Shown here piece by piece: positions 41,756-50,725 of a DNA stretch of 52,254 nt (its first letter is position 1; each line of letters begins with the position of its first letter). The translations under genes and the position numbers were made by a program. The stretch comes from Aequorivita sp. Lineage in GTDB: Bacteria > Bacteroidota > Bacteroidia > Flavobacteriales > Flavobacteriaceae. Where the stretch lies: NCBI GenBank assembly GCA_020435825.1, contig JAGQYY010000009.1, forward strand, positions 1 through 52,254. Reading direction: 5' to 3'. The notes under the pieces were generated by a model. That model saw only the letters and a program-made list of their open reading frames with translations. It searched no databases and had not been told where the DNA came from.

Positions 41756-43765
41756 ATGATGAAACCAGAAACCACCCCACATATATTCTTCGATTATAAC
41801 CGAAAAGACATTGAAAATGAAGTTTTGTTGAAACTTTACCGAGGCATGCTCAAACCGAGAATGATAGAAGAAAAAATGCTCATTCTTCTTCGCCAGGGAA
41901 AAGTTTCAAAATGGTTCAGCGGCATAGGGCAAGAAGCAATTTCAGTAGGAATCACGGCGGTTTTGGACAAAGACGAATATATTTTGCCGATGCACAGGAA
42001 TTTAGCTGTTTTCACGATGCGCGATATTCCGTTGCACAGGTTGTTTTCGCAATGGCAGGGAAAGGCGAACGGTTTTACGAAAGGCCGCGATAGAAGTTTT
42101 CACTTTGGAACGCAGGAATTCCATATTGTTGGGATGATTTCGCACTTGGGGCCTCAATTTGGTGTGGCTGACGGAATTGCCTTGGCAAATAAATTAAAAG
42201 GAAATAATAAAGTTTGTGCTGTATATACGGGTGAGGGCGGAACAAGCGAAGGCGATATCCACGAAGCTCTGAACGTGGCTTCGGTCTGGCAACTTCCTGT
42301 TTTGTTTTGTGTAGAAAACAACGGTTATGGTCTTTCAACTCCTACTAATGAACAGTATAATTGTGAAAACATAGCAGACCGTGGCAAAGGCTACGGAATG
42401 GAATCTCATATTATTGAGGGCAACAATATTTTGGAGGTCTATACAAAATTGAAGGACTTGGTCGAAAGTATGCGCGTAAATCCACGTCCGGTACTATTGG
42501 AATTCAAGACCTTCAGGATGCGTGGCCACGAAGAGGCAAGTGGGACGAAATATGTTCCGGCAGATCTAATTGCCGAATGGGGCTTGCGCGATCCGCTTCT
42601 GAATTATGAAAGTTATTTGTTGAACGAAGGGGTTCTTTCCGAAGAAAAAATTCAAGAATTTAAAGATGAATTTAAGCACGAAATAGATGAAAATTTAGAC
42701 ATCGCCTTTGCGGAGCCAAAAATAGAATCTACTGAAGCTAATGAATTAAATGATGTTTATAAAGAGTTTAAATATCAGGAAGTTAAAGAGAATTCAGAAA
42801 AAGAAAATATTCGTTTGATCGATGCTGTCTCGCAAGGTTTAAAACAATCTATGGAACGTCACGAAAATCTTGTGATTATGGGGCAGGATGTTGCGGAATA
42901 CGGAGGGGTTTTTAAAATTACGGAAGGATTCGTGGAGCAATTTGGGAAAGATAGAGTACGAAATACTCCTATTTGTGAATCAGCGATTATATCTACGGCA
43001 ATGGGGCTTTCCATTAATGGGTTTAAAGCCGTTGTTGAAATGCAGTTCGCCGATTTTGTTACGTCGGGTTTTAACCCAATCGTTAATTATCTTGCAAAAA
43101 GTCATTACCGATGGAACGAGAAAGCAGATGTAGTTGTGCGTATGCCCTGTGGCGCAGGTGTGGGCGCCGGGCCTTTCCATAGCCAAACAAATGAAGCTTG
43201 GTTTACCCACACCCCAGGCTTAAAGGTAGTCTATCCAGCATTTCCCTATGATGCCAAGGGATTATTGGCCACAAGTATTGAAGACCCAAACCCGGTGGTG
43301 TTTTTTGAACATAAAGCATTATACAGAAGTATTAGACAAGATGTGCCAACTGATTATTACAAACTGCCGTTAGGAAAAGCTTCTCTTTTGAAAGAAGGAA
43401 ATGATATTACAATAATAACTTATGGTGCCGGGGTACATTGGGCCTTGGATACTTTAGGGCAAAACCAAGAAATTAGTGCAGACTTAATTGATTTGCGGAC
43501 ATTAGTCCCTTTAGATACTGAAGCAATATACAATTCAGTGAAGAAAACCGGAAAGGCAATTATTCTTCAAGAAGATTCTATGTTTGGAGGAATAGCTTCA
43601 GATATTTCAGCATTGATAACCGAAAACTGTTTTGAATATTTGGACGCTCCAGTGAAGCGGGTTGCCAGTTTGGAAACACCTATTCCTTTTGCGGCAAATT
43701 TAGAATCTGCCTATCTTCCTAAAGAAAAATTTAAAGAAAGCCTGTTAGATTTGCTTTCTTACTAA
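41756..43765 (+). CDS. Fused alpha/beta E1 of a 2-oxoacid dehydrogenase (branched-chain type)
   Basis: This 669-residue protein joins both E1 subunits. The alpha part (1 to about 320) has the thiamin diphosphate motif GEGGTSEGDIHEALN ending in VENNGYGLSTP. The beta part (about 345-669) has IMGQDVAEYGGVFKITEGF, VEMQFADFV and the late FGGIASDIS. E1 decarboxylates a 2-oxoacid and loads the acyl group on E2 lipoyl domains. The fusion is typical of Bacteroidota branched-chain 2-oxoacid enzymes. No E2 or E3 gene is nearby. Branched acyl-CoA products would be natural primers for fatty acids. The second ATG, 3 bases on, is an equal start. Confidence 0.92.
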   Translation: MMKPETTPHIFFDYNRKDIENEVLLKLYRGMLKPRMIEEKMLILLRQGKVSKWFSGIGQEAISVGITAVLDKDEYILPMHRNLAVFTMRDIPLHRLFSQWQGKANGFTKGRDRSFHFGTQEFHIVGMISHLGPQFGVADGIALANKLKGNNKVCAVYTGEGGTSEGDIHEALNVASVWQLPVLFCVENNGYGLSTPTNEQYNCENIADRGKGYGMESHIIEGNNILEVYTKLKDLVESMRVNPRPVLLEFKTFRMRGHEEASGTKYVPADLIAEWGLRDPLLNYESYLLNEGVLSEEKIQEFKDEFKHEIDENLDIAFAEPKIESTEANELNDVYKEFKYQEVKENSEKENIRLIDAVSQGLKQSMERHENLVIMGQDVAEYGGVFKITEGFVEQFGKDRVRNTPICESAIISTAMGLSINGFKAVVEMQFADFVTSGFNPIVNYLAKSHYRWNEKADVVVRMPCGAGVGAGPFHSQTNEAWFTHTPGLKVVYPAFPYDAKGLLATSIEDPNPVVFFEHKALYRSIRQDVPTDYYKLPLGKASLLKEGNDITIITYGAGVHWALDTLGQNQEISADLIDLRTLVPLDTEAIYNSVKKTGKAIILQEDSMFGGIASDISALITENCFEYLDAPVKRVASLETPIPFAANLESAYLPKEKFKESLLDLLSY

Positions 43766-43863
43766 TAATTTAACATTCGTTGTTAAACTTTAGATAAAGA
43801 CAACCAAAACGTTAAAATTGTTATTTAAATTAGTGCCATACTAATCAATAAAATATAAAAATT

Positions 43864-44025
43864 ATGTTACGTTGGATCGTTATTTTTCTAGTAATTGCAA
43901 TCATTTCAGCAATTTTTGGATTTGGTGGCATCTCAGAAGGTGCGGCTGATATAGCAAAAATTATTTTTTATATCTTTATAGTTCTTTTAGTAATATCCTT
44001 ACTCTCAAGATTACTTAAAAGATAA
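43864..44025 (+). CDS. DUF1328 family small membrane protein
   Basis: This 53-residue protein, [20 protein letters not shown] then [20 protein letters not shown], has two membrane helices around a GFGG turn and a basic end. It matches the YtjA/DUF1328 family closely, including the MLRW start. Members are often stress-associated but have no known biochemical role. It lies 37 bases before a lipoprotein gene and probably shares a transcript with the following OmpA-like gene. An inverted repeat ATTAGT-GCCAT-ACTAAT (43829-43845) lies just upstream and may be an operator. Confidence 0.9.
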   Translation: MLRWIVIFLVIAIISAIFGFGGISEGAADIAKIIFYIFIVLLVISLLSRLLKR

Positions 44026-44062
44026 AAATTACTAATCACATTTTAAACACAAACTATCATCT

Positions 44063-44542
44063 ATGAAAAAAATCCTCATTTTGGCCCTATTTGCGGCTAC
44101 AGCATTCTCTTGTGGAACGCCAAAAACCGTTCAAGAATCTAAAAAGGTTATCAAAGGTTATTGGAATTTAGACAATATTACCTACGACTCTTCAGGAACA
44201 TTTAATGTTACCTTGTTCAACGACACTTCTGTAGAGTGTTTTGAAGGAAGTACTTGGCGTTTTATACCTAATAACAATACAGGAAATTATACTATTGATA
44301 ACTCAGACTGTCCAACTGGGCAGCGTGATTTTATCTTTACGATAATAGAAATTGATCCTGCTTCTGGACTATATGATTTTATGCTAAAACCAACAAATGC
44401 CAAAGGAAAATCCGATACAAATGTTGGATTTAGATTACGCCTTGCCCAACTTAACGATTCTTCTATGCGTTGGGAACAAACGGTTAGTTTGGACGGCAAG
44501 CCTTTCAAAATAAATATTAACTTTTCTAAAATAAACGACTAA
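44063..44542 (+). CDS. Lipocalin-like lipoprotein
   Basis: This 159-residue protein has a lipoprotein signal with the lipid-attachment cysteine in ATAFSCGTP (Cys17). The mature part reads as a single beta-rich domain (YWNLDNITYDSSGTFNV, STWRFIPNNNTGNYTI, IEIDPASGLYDFML), resembling the lipocalin-like domain in many Bacteroidota lipoproteins. It is 5 bases upstream of the OmpA-family gene, so the two are cotranscribed. Function is unknown; envelope stress is a guess from the context. Confidence 0.82.
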   Translation: MKKILILALFAATAFSCGTPKTVQESKKVIKGYWNLDNITYDSSGTFNVTLFNDTSVECFEGSTWRFIPNNNTGNYTIDNSDCPTGQRDFIFTIIEIDPASGLYDFMLKPTNAKGKSDTNVGFRLRLAQLNDSSMRWEQTVSLDGKPFKININFSKIND

Positions 44543-44547
44543 TAATT

Positions 44548-45255
44548 ATGAAGACATTTTTTAAACAAACCACCATAATAGCATTAGCTTTTACCCTTGT
44601 TATGAGCCTTGGGAGCTGTGAAGCGACCAAAAACGCAAACAATAAACAAAAAGGAGCTGTTATTGGGGCCACGGGTGGCGCAATTCTTGGAGCCATTATT
44701 GGCAACAATGTTGGCAAAGGTGGAAATGGAGAGTTAGGGGCTGTAATTGGCGGTGTTGTAGGCGGCGGAGCCGGTGTGCTTATTGGTGCCAAAATGGACA
44801 AACAAGCTCAAAAAATTGAGCAGGAAATTCCCGGCGCTCAAGTAGAAAGGGTTGACGACGGTATTGTTGTTACTTTTGACGAAAACAGTGGTGTTTACTT
44901 TGATACTGCTAAATATAATATCAATGCCGCATCACAAGCTACATTGGATAAACTTGCAAATGTACTGAAAGAATATCCAGATACAGATGTTCTTGTTGTA
45001 GGACATACAGATAGTGTTGGTTCTGATGAAATGAATATGACCCTTTCAAAAAACAGGGCTCAATCTGTAACTAATTACTTTGTGCAAACCAAAGGGCTAA
45101 GTTCAGGAAGATTTACAACAAATTGGTATGGAGAAACTGCACCGGTAGCAGACAACACAACCGCAGAAGGACGTGCAAAAAATAGACGTGTTAACCTTGC
45201 AATCGTTCCAAATGAAAAAATGAAGAATGAAGCCAAAAAGCAAGCTGGAGAATAA
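44548..45255 (+). CDS. OmpA family lipoprotein with glycine-zipper region
   Basis: This 235-residue protein has a lipoprotein signal (SLGSC), a glycine-zipper membrane segment (about 32-85, GGAILGAIIGNNVGKGG and GGVVGGGAGVLIGAKMD) and a C-terminal OmpA peptidoglycan-binding domain. The last is shown by YFDTAKYNINAASQATLDK, VVGHTDSVGSDEMNMTLSK and NRAQSVTNYF. The domain should tie the outer membrane to the cell wall by binding diaminopimelate. It is the last gene of the DUF1328-lipoprotein run and is followed by a strong terminator. Confidence 0.92.
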   Translation: MKTFFKQTTIIALAFTLVMSLGSCEATKNANNKQKGAVIGATGGAILGAIIGNNVGKGGNGELGAVIGGVVGGGAGVLIGAKMDKQAQKIEQEIPGAQVERVDDGIVVTFDENSGVYFDTAKYNINAASQATLDKLANVLKEYPDTDVLVVGHTDSVGSDEMNMTLSKNRAQSVTNYFVQTKGLSSGRFTTNWYGETAPVADNTTAEGRAKNRRVNLAIVPNEKMKNEAKKQAGE

Positions 45256-45277
45256 TTAGAAATTTAAACATATCAAT

Positions 45278-45312
45278 AATCCCGCACCTCTTTTTGGTCG
45301 GGATTTTTTTTT
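45278..45312 (+). terminator. Intrinsic terminator after the OmpA-family gene
   Basis: AATCCCG pairs with CGGGATT (7 base pairs, 14-base loop) followed by a run of nine T residues. It isolates the polyketide operon, which begins 28 bases further on. Confidence 0.85.
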
Positions 45313-45319
45313 AGCTTTA
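45312..45319 (+). promoter_or_regulatory. Possible -7 element of the polyketide operon
   Basis: TAGCTTTA differs from TAnnTTTG only at the last base. It lies 20 bases before the GTG start at 45340, overlapping the T tract of the preceding terminator. A TTG at 45294-45296 gives a 15-base spacer, slightly short. No better candidate exists in the gap. Confidence 0.3.
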
Positions 45320-45339
45320 AGGCAAAGATAACAGACAAA

Positions 45340-46455
45340 GTGAAAAAAGATATTATAGTTATTGGTGGAGGTTTGGCAGGGCTTACTGCGGCATTAAATC
45401 TCGCTAAAAATGATTTTAAGGTTTGTTTGATTGAAAAAAATGAATATCCAAACCATAAAGTTTGTGGCGAGTATGTTAGTAACGAAATATTACCCTTTTT
45501 AAATTCTTTGGAAGTTGACCCATTTTCAGCAGGGGCCAAAAAAATATCAAAATTTGAGATTACAGATATAAAAGGAACTCCTTTAAAAGTAAATTTGCCG
45601 CTCGGAGGATTTGGAATTAGCCGCTATGCCTTTGATAATTTATTGTTTGAATCATTAAAAAGTAAAGCTGAAATTATTTTTGACACTGTTGAAAAAGTAA
45701 CTTTTGAAAAAGAATGTTTTTCAGTGACAACCCAAGGAAAGGAAATTTTGAATGCAGATTTCGTCATAGGTGCTTTCGGAAAGAGATCAAATTTGGATTC
45801 ATTTTTAAACCGAAAATTTATGCAGCAAACTTCGCCTTGGCTTGCTGTGAAAGCACATTATGAATACGATTTCCCCAAAGACACCGTTGCTTTACATAAT
45901 TTTAATGGTGGGTATTGCGGTTTGAGCAAAACCGAAACCAATGTCGTAAACGCCTGTTATTTGGCCACTTTTAAATCCTTTAAAAAATATGGCGATATTG
46001 ATATTTTTCAAAAAAAAGAACTTTCTAAAAATCCCTTTTTGGATAGGTTTTTTAAGGAAGCAAAACCAATCTTCAAAAAACCATTAACTATCAGCCAAGT
46101 ATCGTTTCAGAAAAAAAACCCTGTGGAAAACCATATCTTTATGATTGGTGATAGCGCAGGACTCATCCATCCGCTCTGCGGCAATGGAATGGCAATGGCT
46201 ATAAAAAGCGCTCAAATTTTTTCGGAATTGTTTCTTAATGTTTTTAAAAATAACAATTTTGATAGAATGAAGCTGGAAGAACAATATACAACCCAATGGA
46301 AAAACGAATTTGAAGGAAGATTAAAAACCGGAAGATTTATTCAACGCGTTTTGATGGATCCATTTGCTTCAAAAGTAGGGTTTTCAATGGCCCGGATTGT
46401 TCCTTCAATAGTGCCGAAAATTATTAAAAAGACCCATGGGACCAAAGCTGTATGA
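45340..46455 (+). CDS. FAD-dependent oxidoreductase of the polyketide operon
   Basis: This 371-residue flavoprotein is of the geranylgeranyl reductase/aromatic hydroxylase superfamily. It has the dinucleotide fold IIVIGGGLAGLTAALNLA at the N-terminus, the NHKVCGEYVS segment and the second FAD motif MIGDSAGLIHPLCGNGMAM near 265. The start is GTG. As first gene of an operon with a methyltransferase and a type III synthase it resembles SrsC-type hydroxylases that oxidise alkylresorcinols to quinones. Reduction of a double bond is the alternative. It overlaps the next gene by 4 bases. Confidence 0.84.
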   Translation: MKKDIIVIGGGLAGLTAALNLAKNDFKVCLIEKNEYPNHKVCGEYVSNEILPFLNSLEVDPFSAGAKKISKFEITDIKGTPLKVNLPLGGFGISRYAFDNLLFESLKSKAEIIFDTVEKVTFEKECFSVTTQGKEILNADFVIGAFGKRSNLDSFLNRKFMQQTSPWLAVKAHYEYDFPKDTVALHNFNGGYCGLSKTETNVVNACYLATFKSFKKYGDIDIFQKKELSKNPFLDRFFKEAKPIFKKPLTISQVSFQKKNPVENHIFMIGDSAGLIHPLCGNGMAMAIKSAQIFSELFLNVFKNNNFDRMKLEEQYTTQWKNEFEGRLKTGRFIQRVLMDPFASKVGFSMARIVPSIVPKIIKKTHGTKAV

Positions 46456-47171
46456 TTACTTTCAGCAATAAATACAGATCGCATCAAGCGGAAATCATGG
46501 ACAATTTGGATTTTCAGGGAGAAGAAATGAAAAATCTTTTAAGCGATTTGAAATATGTAAACAAATGGCTGGGCGGCAACAAGGTTACACTTGATGGAAT
46601 TGAAAAACTTTTGCTAGGCAATTCAAAAAAGGAATCAATCACAATTTTGGATATTGGTTGTGGCGATGGCGAAATGCTTCGAAATTGTGTAAAATATGCA
46701 GAAAATAATAATCTAAAATTGAAATGCATCGGTGTGGATTTCAATAAAAATATTTTGGAGTATGCTGAAAACCAAAGCAGGGATTTTCCAAATATAAAAT
46801 TTCAAAAAGTTGATGTTTTTTTGGATGAAGAATTAATACCGAATTGCGATATTGCAATATGTACGCTGTTTTTGCACCATTTCAACGACGAAAGGATTTC
46901 GGAATTATTGTACACTCTTTTGAAAAAATCAAATAACGGGTTGGTAATTAATGATTTGCAAAGAAGCAGAATGGCCTTCAACTTATTTAAAATTTTGAGT
47001 AAGTTATTTTTAAAAACCAAAACGGCAAAATATGACGGTCTGGTTTCCATTGCGAGAGGCTTTAAAAAAAGTGAGCTTGAGCATATTTCAAAAAAAATCC
47101 CAAATCAAAAAAGTGAAATCCATTGGCGGTGGGCATTCCGCTATCAATGGATAATCAAAAAAAAGATATGA
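46452..47171 (+). CDS. Class I SAM-dependent methyltransferase of the polyketide operon
   Basis: This 239-residue protein has the SAM-binding motif ILDIGCGDGEML near 65-76, an acidic loop GVDFNKNILEYAE and a post-motif CTLFLHHFNDE. The C-terminal part (FKKSELEHI, then IHWRWAFRYQWIIKK) is basic and aromatic and may contact the lipid substrate or the membrane. By analogy with SrsB and BpsB, which methylate phenolic lipids or alkylpyrones, it likely O- or C-methylates the cyclised polyketide. It overlaps both neighbours by 4 bases. Confidence 0.86.
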   Translation: MITFSNKYRSHQAEIMDNLDFQGEEMKNLLSDLKYVNKWLGGNKVTLDGIEKLLLGNSKKESITILDIGCGDGEMLRNCVKYAENNNLKLKCIGVDFNKNILEYAENQSRDFPNIKFQKVDVFLDEELIPNCDIAICTLFLHHFNDERISELLYTLLKKSNNGLVINDLQRSRMAFNLFKILSKLFLKTKTAKYDGLVSIARGFKKSELEHISKKIPNQKSEIHWRWAFRYQWIIKKKI

Positions 47172-48220
47172 AAGCAAAAATAACCACAGTAGCAAAACAG
47201 TTACCGGCCCACAGTAGAAACACTGCGGAAGTAATTCCGTTCGTAAAACAATGGATGAGTGGGCAGGACAGCCGTTTTCAGCGGAAAGTGATAAAAATAT
47301 TTGAAGGCGCGGGCGTGGATAAACGCTATTCCATTATGGATCCAGTAGAAGTTTTCACGAACACGAGCTTTGAGGAACGCAACGATATTTATGTTCGCGA
47401 AATAACAAAATTAGGGAAGCAATGTCTTGAAAAAGCTTTGAAAAAAGCTAATTGGAAACCAACGGATATTGATTTTATCATTACGGTTAGCTGTACCGGA
47501 ATTATGATTCCATCAGTTGATGCTTATTTGATTAATGAACTGGAAATGAAACAGGACATCGTGCGCCTTCCCGTTACCGAAATGGGCTGTGCAGCAGGAA
47601 TTTCGGGAATTATTTATGCCAATAACTTTTTAAAAGCAAATCCTGGAAAACGAGCAGCCGTAATTGCCTTGGAAGCACCCACGGCTACTTTCCAATTGGA
47701 AGATTTTTCTATGGTGAATATTGTGAGTGCAGCTATTTTTGGCGATGGGGCAGCCTGTGTTTTGCTTTCCTCTAATGAAAAGGATACAGGCCCAGAAATT
47801 CTTGCTGAAGAAATGTACCATTTTTACGATGCAACAGATATGATGGGTTTTAAGCTTGTGAACACGGGACTTCAAATGATTCTCGATAAAAGTGTTCCTG
47901 ATAAAATAGCTGAACATTTTCCAGCTATTGTAAATCCTTTCCTAAGAAAAAACAATCTTGAAATTAAGGATATTGACCATCTGATTTTTCATCCCGGGGG
48001 AAGAAAAATACTAGAAACAGTGGAGGGACTATTCGGCAGTTTGGGTAAAAATATTGAAGAAACAAAAGAAGTGCTTAAATTGTACGGCAATATGAGTAGC
48101 GCCACCGTACTTTATGTTTTAGAACGCTTTATGGACCAAAAACCCAAAAGTGGTGATTTGGGATTAATGCTGAGTTTTGGCCCCGGTTTTTCAGCACAAC
48201 GTATTTTATTGAAATTTTAG
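47168..48220 (+). CDS. Type III polyketide synthase
   Basis: This 350-residue homodimeric ketosynthase of the chalcone-synthase family has an intact triad: Cys141 in VTEMGCAAGISG, His275 in LIFHPGGRK and Asn308 in YGNMSSATVLYVLER. The GCAAG form and the FGDGAACVLL and SFGPGFSAQ segments place it with bacterial alkylresorcinol/alkylpyrone synthases that accept long acyl starters and extend with malonyl-CoA. The ATG at 47168 overlaps the methyltransferase stop as ATGA. An upstream in-frame ATG at 47123 adds 15 residues not expected in the family. The enoyl reductase gene starts 2 bases later. Confidence 0.94.
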   Translation: MKAKITTVAKQLPAHSRNTAEVIPFVKQWMSGQDSRFQRKVIKIFEGAGVDKRYSIMDPVEVFTNTSFEERNDIYVREITKLGKQCLEKALKKANWKPTDIDFIITVSCTGIMIPSVDAYLINELEMKQDIVRLPVTEMGCAAGISGIIYANNFLKANPGKRAAVIALEAPTATFQLEDFSMVNIVSAAIFGDGAACVLLSSNEKDTGPEILAEEMYHFYDATDMMGFKLVNTGLQMILDKSVPDKIAEHFPAIVNPFLRKNNLEIKDIDHLIFHPGGRKILETVEGLFGSLGKNIEETKEVLKLYGNMSSATVLYVLERFMDQKPKSGDLGLMLSFGPGFSAQRILLKF

Positions 48221-48222
48221 CT

Positions 48223-48996
48223 ATGAGTGAATTCAATAATCAATGGGCATTAATTCTCGGGGGCAGTAGCGGATTGGGGCTTGCCAGTGCTATAAAACTC
48301 GCCTCTGAGGGAATGAATATTTGCATTGTCCACCGAGATGGAAAGAATAAATTGGCTGCATTTCGGGAAGAAGTAAATAAGATGAAATCTTTCGGTGTGT
48401 CAGTTAAAACCTTTAATCTTGATGCTTTGCGTAGAGATGTTAGAGATGAAATAATGAAGGAGCTGCCCAAGCATAGCGTAAAAATACTTTTGCACAGTAT
48501 TGCAAAAGGAAGTTTGAAAAAAATGCACGGTGCCGAAAATAAAATCCTTTCAAAGCAGGATTTTGATATCACTATTCACGCAATGGCCATTAGCTGGTAT
48601 GAGTGGACACAGGCTTTGGTTCTAAATAAAACCTTTGCTGATAAAGCCAGGAATATAGCTTTTACCAGTGAAGGAAATACTAAAGTTTGGCCTGGTTATG
48701 CAGCTGTTTCTGCAGCAAAATCAGTATTGGAGGCTTTGATGCGAAATATGGCGGTTGAATTGACTCCATTAGGAATTACTTCTAACTGTATTCAAGCCGG
48801 CACCACAGAAACACCTTCATTTTTGGCAATACCGGGAAGTGAAAAATTGGCTGAAATGGCCAAACTGCGAAATCCTTTCAACAGACTCACTACTCCTGAA
48901 GACGTGGCAGCCACTGTATATCTGCTTTGTAAAAAAGAAGCTGATTGGATAAATGGAACCGTTTTAAAAGTGGATGGCGGAGAGAGTTTAAGATAA
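48223..48996 (+). CDS. SDR enoyl-ACP reductase-like protein (FabI/FabL type)
   Basis: This 257-residue short-chain dehydrogenase has the cofactor loop LGGSSGLGLASA (12-23), HSIAKGS near 91-97 and a Tyr159-x6-Lys166 pair in YAAVSAAK. The six-residue spacing and the HSIA motif mark enoyl reductases rather than ketoreductases such as FabG, which have Tyr-x3-Lys. An additional Tyr126 sits where FabI has its second tyrosine. In this operon it would saturate the enoyl chain on the operon's carrier protein. Its start is 2 bases after the type III synthase and the next gene is 6 bases on. Confidence 0.8.
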   Translation: MSEFNNQWALILGGSSGLGLASAIKLASEGMNICIVHRDGKNKLAAFREEVNKMKSFGVSVKTFNLDALRRDVRDEIMKELPKHSVKILLHSIAKGSLKKMHGAENKILSKQDFDITIHAMAISWYEWTQALVLNKTFADKARNIAFTSEGNTKVWPGYAAVSAAKSVLEALMRNMAVELTPLGITSNCIQAGTTETPSFLAIPGSEKLAEMAKLRNPFNRLTTPEDVAATVYLLCKKEADWINGTVLKVDGGESLR

Positions 48997-49002
48997 TATA
49001 AT

Positions 49003-49452
49003 TTGAAGAAAAACGAAATCATATCGCTGCTTCCTTATTCTGAACCTTTTTTGTTTGTGGATGAAATACTTTCTATTTCTGAAGAAACTATTTCCGGAAA
49101 CCATACTTTCAACAAAAATGCTTTTTTTTATAAAGGCCATTTTAAAAATAAACCAGTTACTCCCGGTGTAATTTTGACGGAGTGCATGGCTCAGATTGGC
49201 TTGGTCTGTCTTGGTATTTATCTTTTGGGTAAAGAGAATAGTACAACAAACCAAACATTTGCATTAAACAGTTCCGAAATTGACTTTTACCTTCCTGTTT
49301 TTCCAGATGAAAAAGTAACTGTTGTTTCTGAAAAAGTCTATTTCAGGTTTCAGAAATTAAAGTGTAAAGTGAAGATGCTGAACGCAAATGGTGAAATTGT
49401 AGCAAAAGGAATACTTAGCGGCATGATTTTGAAACAGGATAATCTAAAATGA
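49003..49452 (+). CDS. FabZ-like 3-hydroxyacyl-ACP dehydratase
   Basis: This 149-residue hot-dog fold protein has active-site His46 in YKGHFKNKPVTPGV and Glu60 in ILTECMAQIG, the same arrangement as FabZ. A lysine replaces the usual proline after GHF. The start is TTG, giving the family opening KKNEIISLLPYSEPFLFVD. It would dehydrate 3-hydroxyacyl chains on the operon's carrier protein. It overlaps the ketosynthase gene by 4 bases. Confidence 0.87.
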   Translation: MKKNEIISLLPYSEPFLFVDEILSISEETISGNHTFNKNAFFYKGHFKNKPVTPGVILTECMAQIGLVCLGIYLLGKENSTTNQTFALNSSEIDFYLPVFPDEKVTVVSEKVYFRFQKLKCKVKMLNANGEIVAKGILSGMILKQDNLK

Positions 49453-50720
49453 AAAAACGCGTAGTAATTACTGGAATTGGAGTGGTTTCACCAAATGGTG
49501 TAGGCATTCCTAAGTTTACTGAGTCCATTAAAAATGGTATTTCTGGAATCCGGTTTTTTCCAGAACTGCGGGAGCTTAATTTTTCATGCCAGTTGGGGGG
49601 AATGCCAACAATTACCGAAGAAAAAAAGCGCGAATATCTTTCAGAACTCCAACTCCGTAATTTCAACAGCAGCGGTATTTTATATGGAATAATCGCTGGA
49701 ATGGATGCTTTTAAAGATGCCAATATGGAACCTGCAAAAACAACCGAAGAACCACTTTGGGACTTGGGTATAATCTTTGGAAGTGGCACAAGCGGTGTTG
49801 AAAAATTTAGGGAATCTATTTATAAAATTGATGACAAAAACACCCGCCGTTTAGGTAGTAATTCCGTGGCACAAACCATGACCAGTGGCGTGAGTGCCTA
49901 TCTGGGCGGTTTAATTGGTGCAGGAAATATGGTTACGGCTAATTCTTCCGCATGTGCAACTGGCACAGAAGCACTGTTAATGGGCTATGAACACATTGCA
50001 AATGGAAAGGCAACTTATATGCTGTGTGGCAGCACTAGTGATTCTGGCCCCTATATTTGGGGAGGTTTTGACGCTATGAAGGTTACAACATATAAATATA
50101 ATGATGCTCCCGAAAACGTTCCAGGCCCCATGAGTGCGGAAGCTAGTGGCTTTGTCCCCAGCAGTGGGGCAGGAGCATATTTGTTGGAATCTCTGGAAAG
50201 TGCCCAAAAGCGTGGAGCAACAATTTATGCAGAAATCTTGGGCGGTGCCATAAACAATGGGGGGCAAAGAGGAGGAGGTAGTATGACCGCTCCCAATAGT
50301 CTAGCGGTTCAAAATTGTATAAAGGACGCTATAATAAATTCAAATATTTCCGCTGCGGAAATAGATTACATAAATGGACATTTAACAGCTACCATTAAAG
50401 ATCCTGATGAGATTGAAAACTGGAGCGTAGCCCTCAATAGAAAAGGGGGGGAGTTTCCTTATATCAATTCCTTAAAGGGAATGGTTGGCCACTGTTTGGC
50501 AGCCAGTGGAAGTATTGAAATTGTTTCGGCCCTACTGCAACTTCAAGAAGGGTTTATTTTTCCAAATGTGAATTGTGAAAATTTGCACCCAAAAATAACC
50601 GAATTGATTCCTTCTGAAAAAATTTCGATGAAACTTCAAAAAACATCGTTACAAACCATTGCAAAAGCCAGTTTTGGTTTTGGCGACGTAAATGCTTGTG
50701 TTATCTTTAAAAAAATTTAA
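49449..50720 (+). CDS. FabF-like beta-ketoacyl-ACP synthase
   Basis: This 423-residue thiolase-fold condensing enzyme has Cys169 in TANSSACATGTEAL, His311 in INGHLTATIKDPDE, Lys343 in NSLKGMVGH and His348. The triad is intact, but the usual A-H-G-T context of the first histidine is G-H-L-T and the region between is diverged from housekeeping FabF, suggesting a specialised chain length or primer. It would elongate acyl chains with malonyl-ACP. It overlaps the dehydratase gene and lies 5 bases before the carrier protein gene. Confidence 0.9.
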   Translation: MKKRVVITGIGVVSPNGVGIPKFTESIKNGISGIRFFPELRELNFSCQLGGMPTITEEKKREYLSELQLRNFNSSGILYGIIAGMDAFKDANMEPAKTTEEPLWDLGIIFGSGTSGVEKFRESIYKIDDKNTRRLGSNSVAQTMTSGVSAYLGGLIGAGNMVTANSSACATGTEALLMGYEHIANGKATYMLCGSTSDSGPYIWGGFDAMKVTTYKYNDAPENVPGPMSAEASGFVPSSGAGAYLLESLESAQKRGATIYAEILGGAINNGGQRGGGSMTAPNSLAVQNCIKDAIINSNISAAEIDYINGHLTATIKDPDEIENWSVALNRKGGEFPYINSLKGMVGHCLAASGSIEIVSALLQLQEGFIFPNVNCENLHPKITELIPSEKISMKLQKTSLQTIAKASFGFGDVNACVIFKKI

Positions 50721-50725
50721 AAGGG

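Noticed and set aside
43769-43787. TTTAAC-GTTAAA hairpin after the E1 gene as a terminator
   Set aside because: The stem has only 6 AT-rich pairs and no T tract follows, so I cannot call it a terminator.
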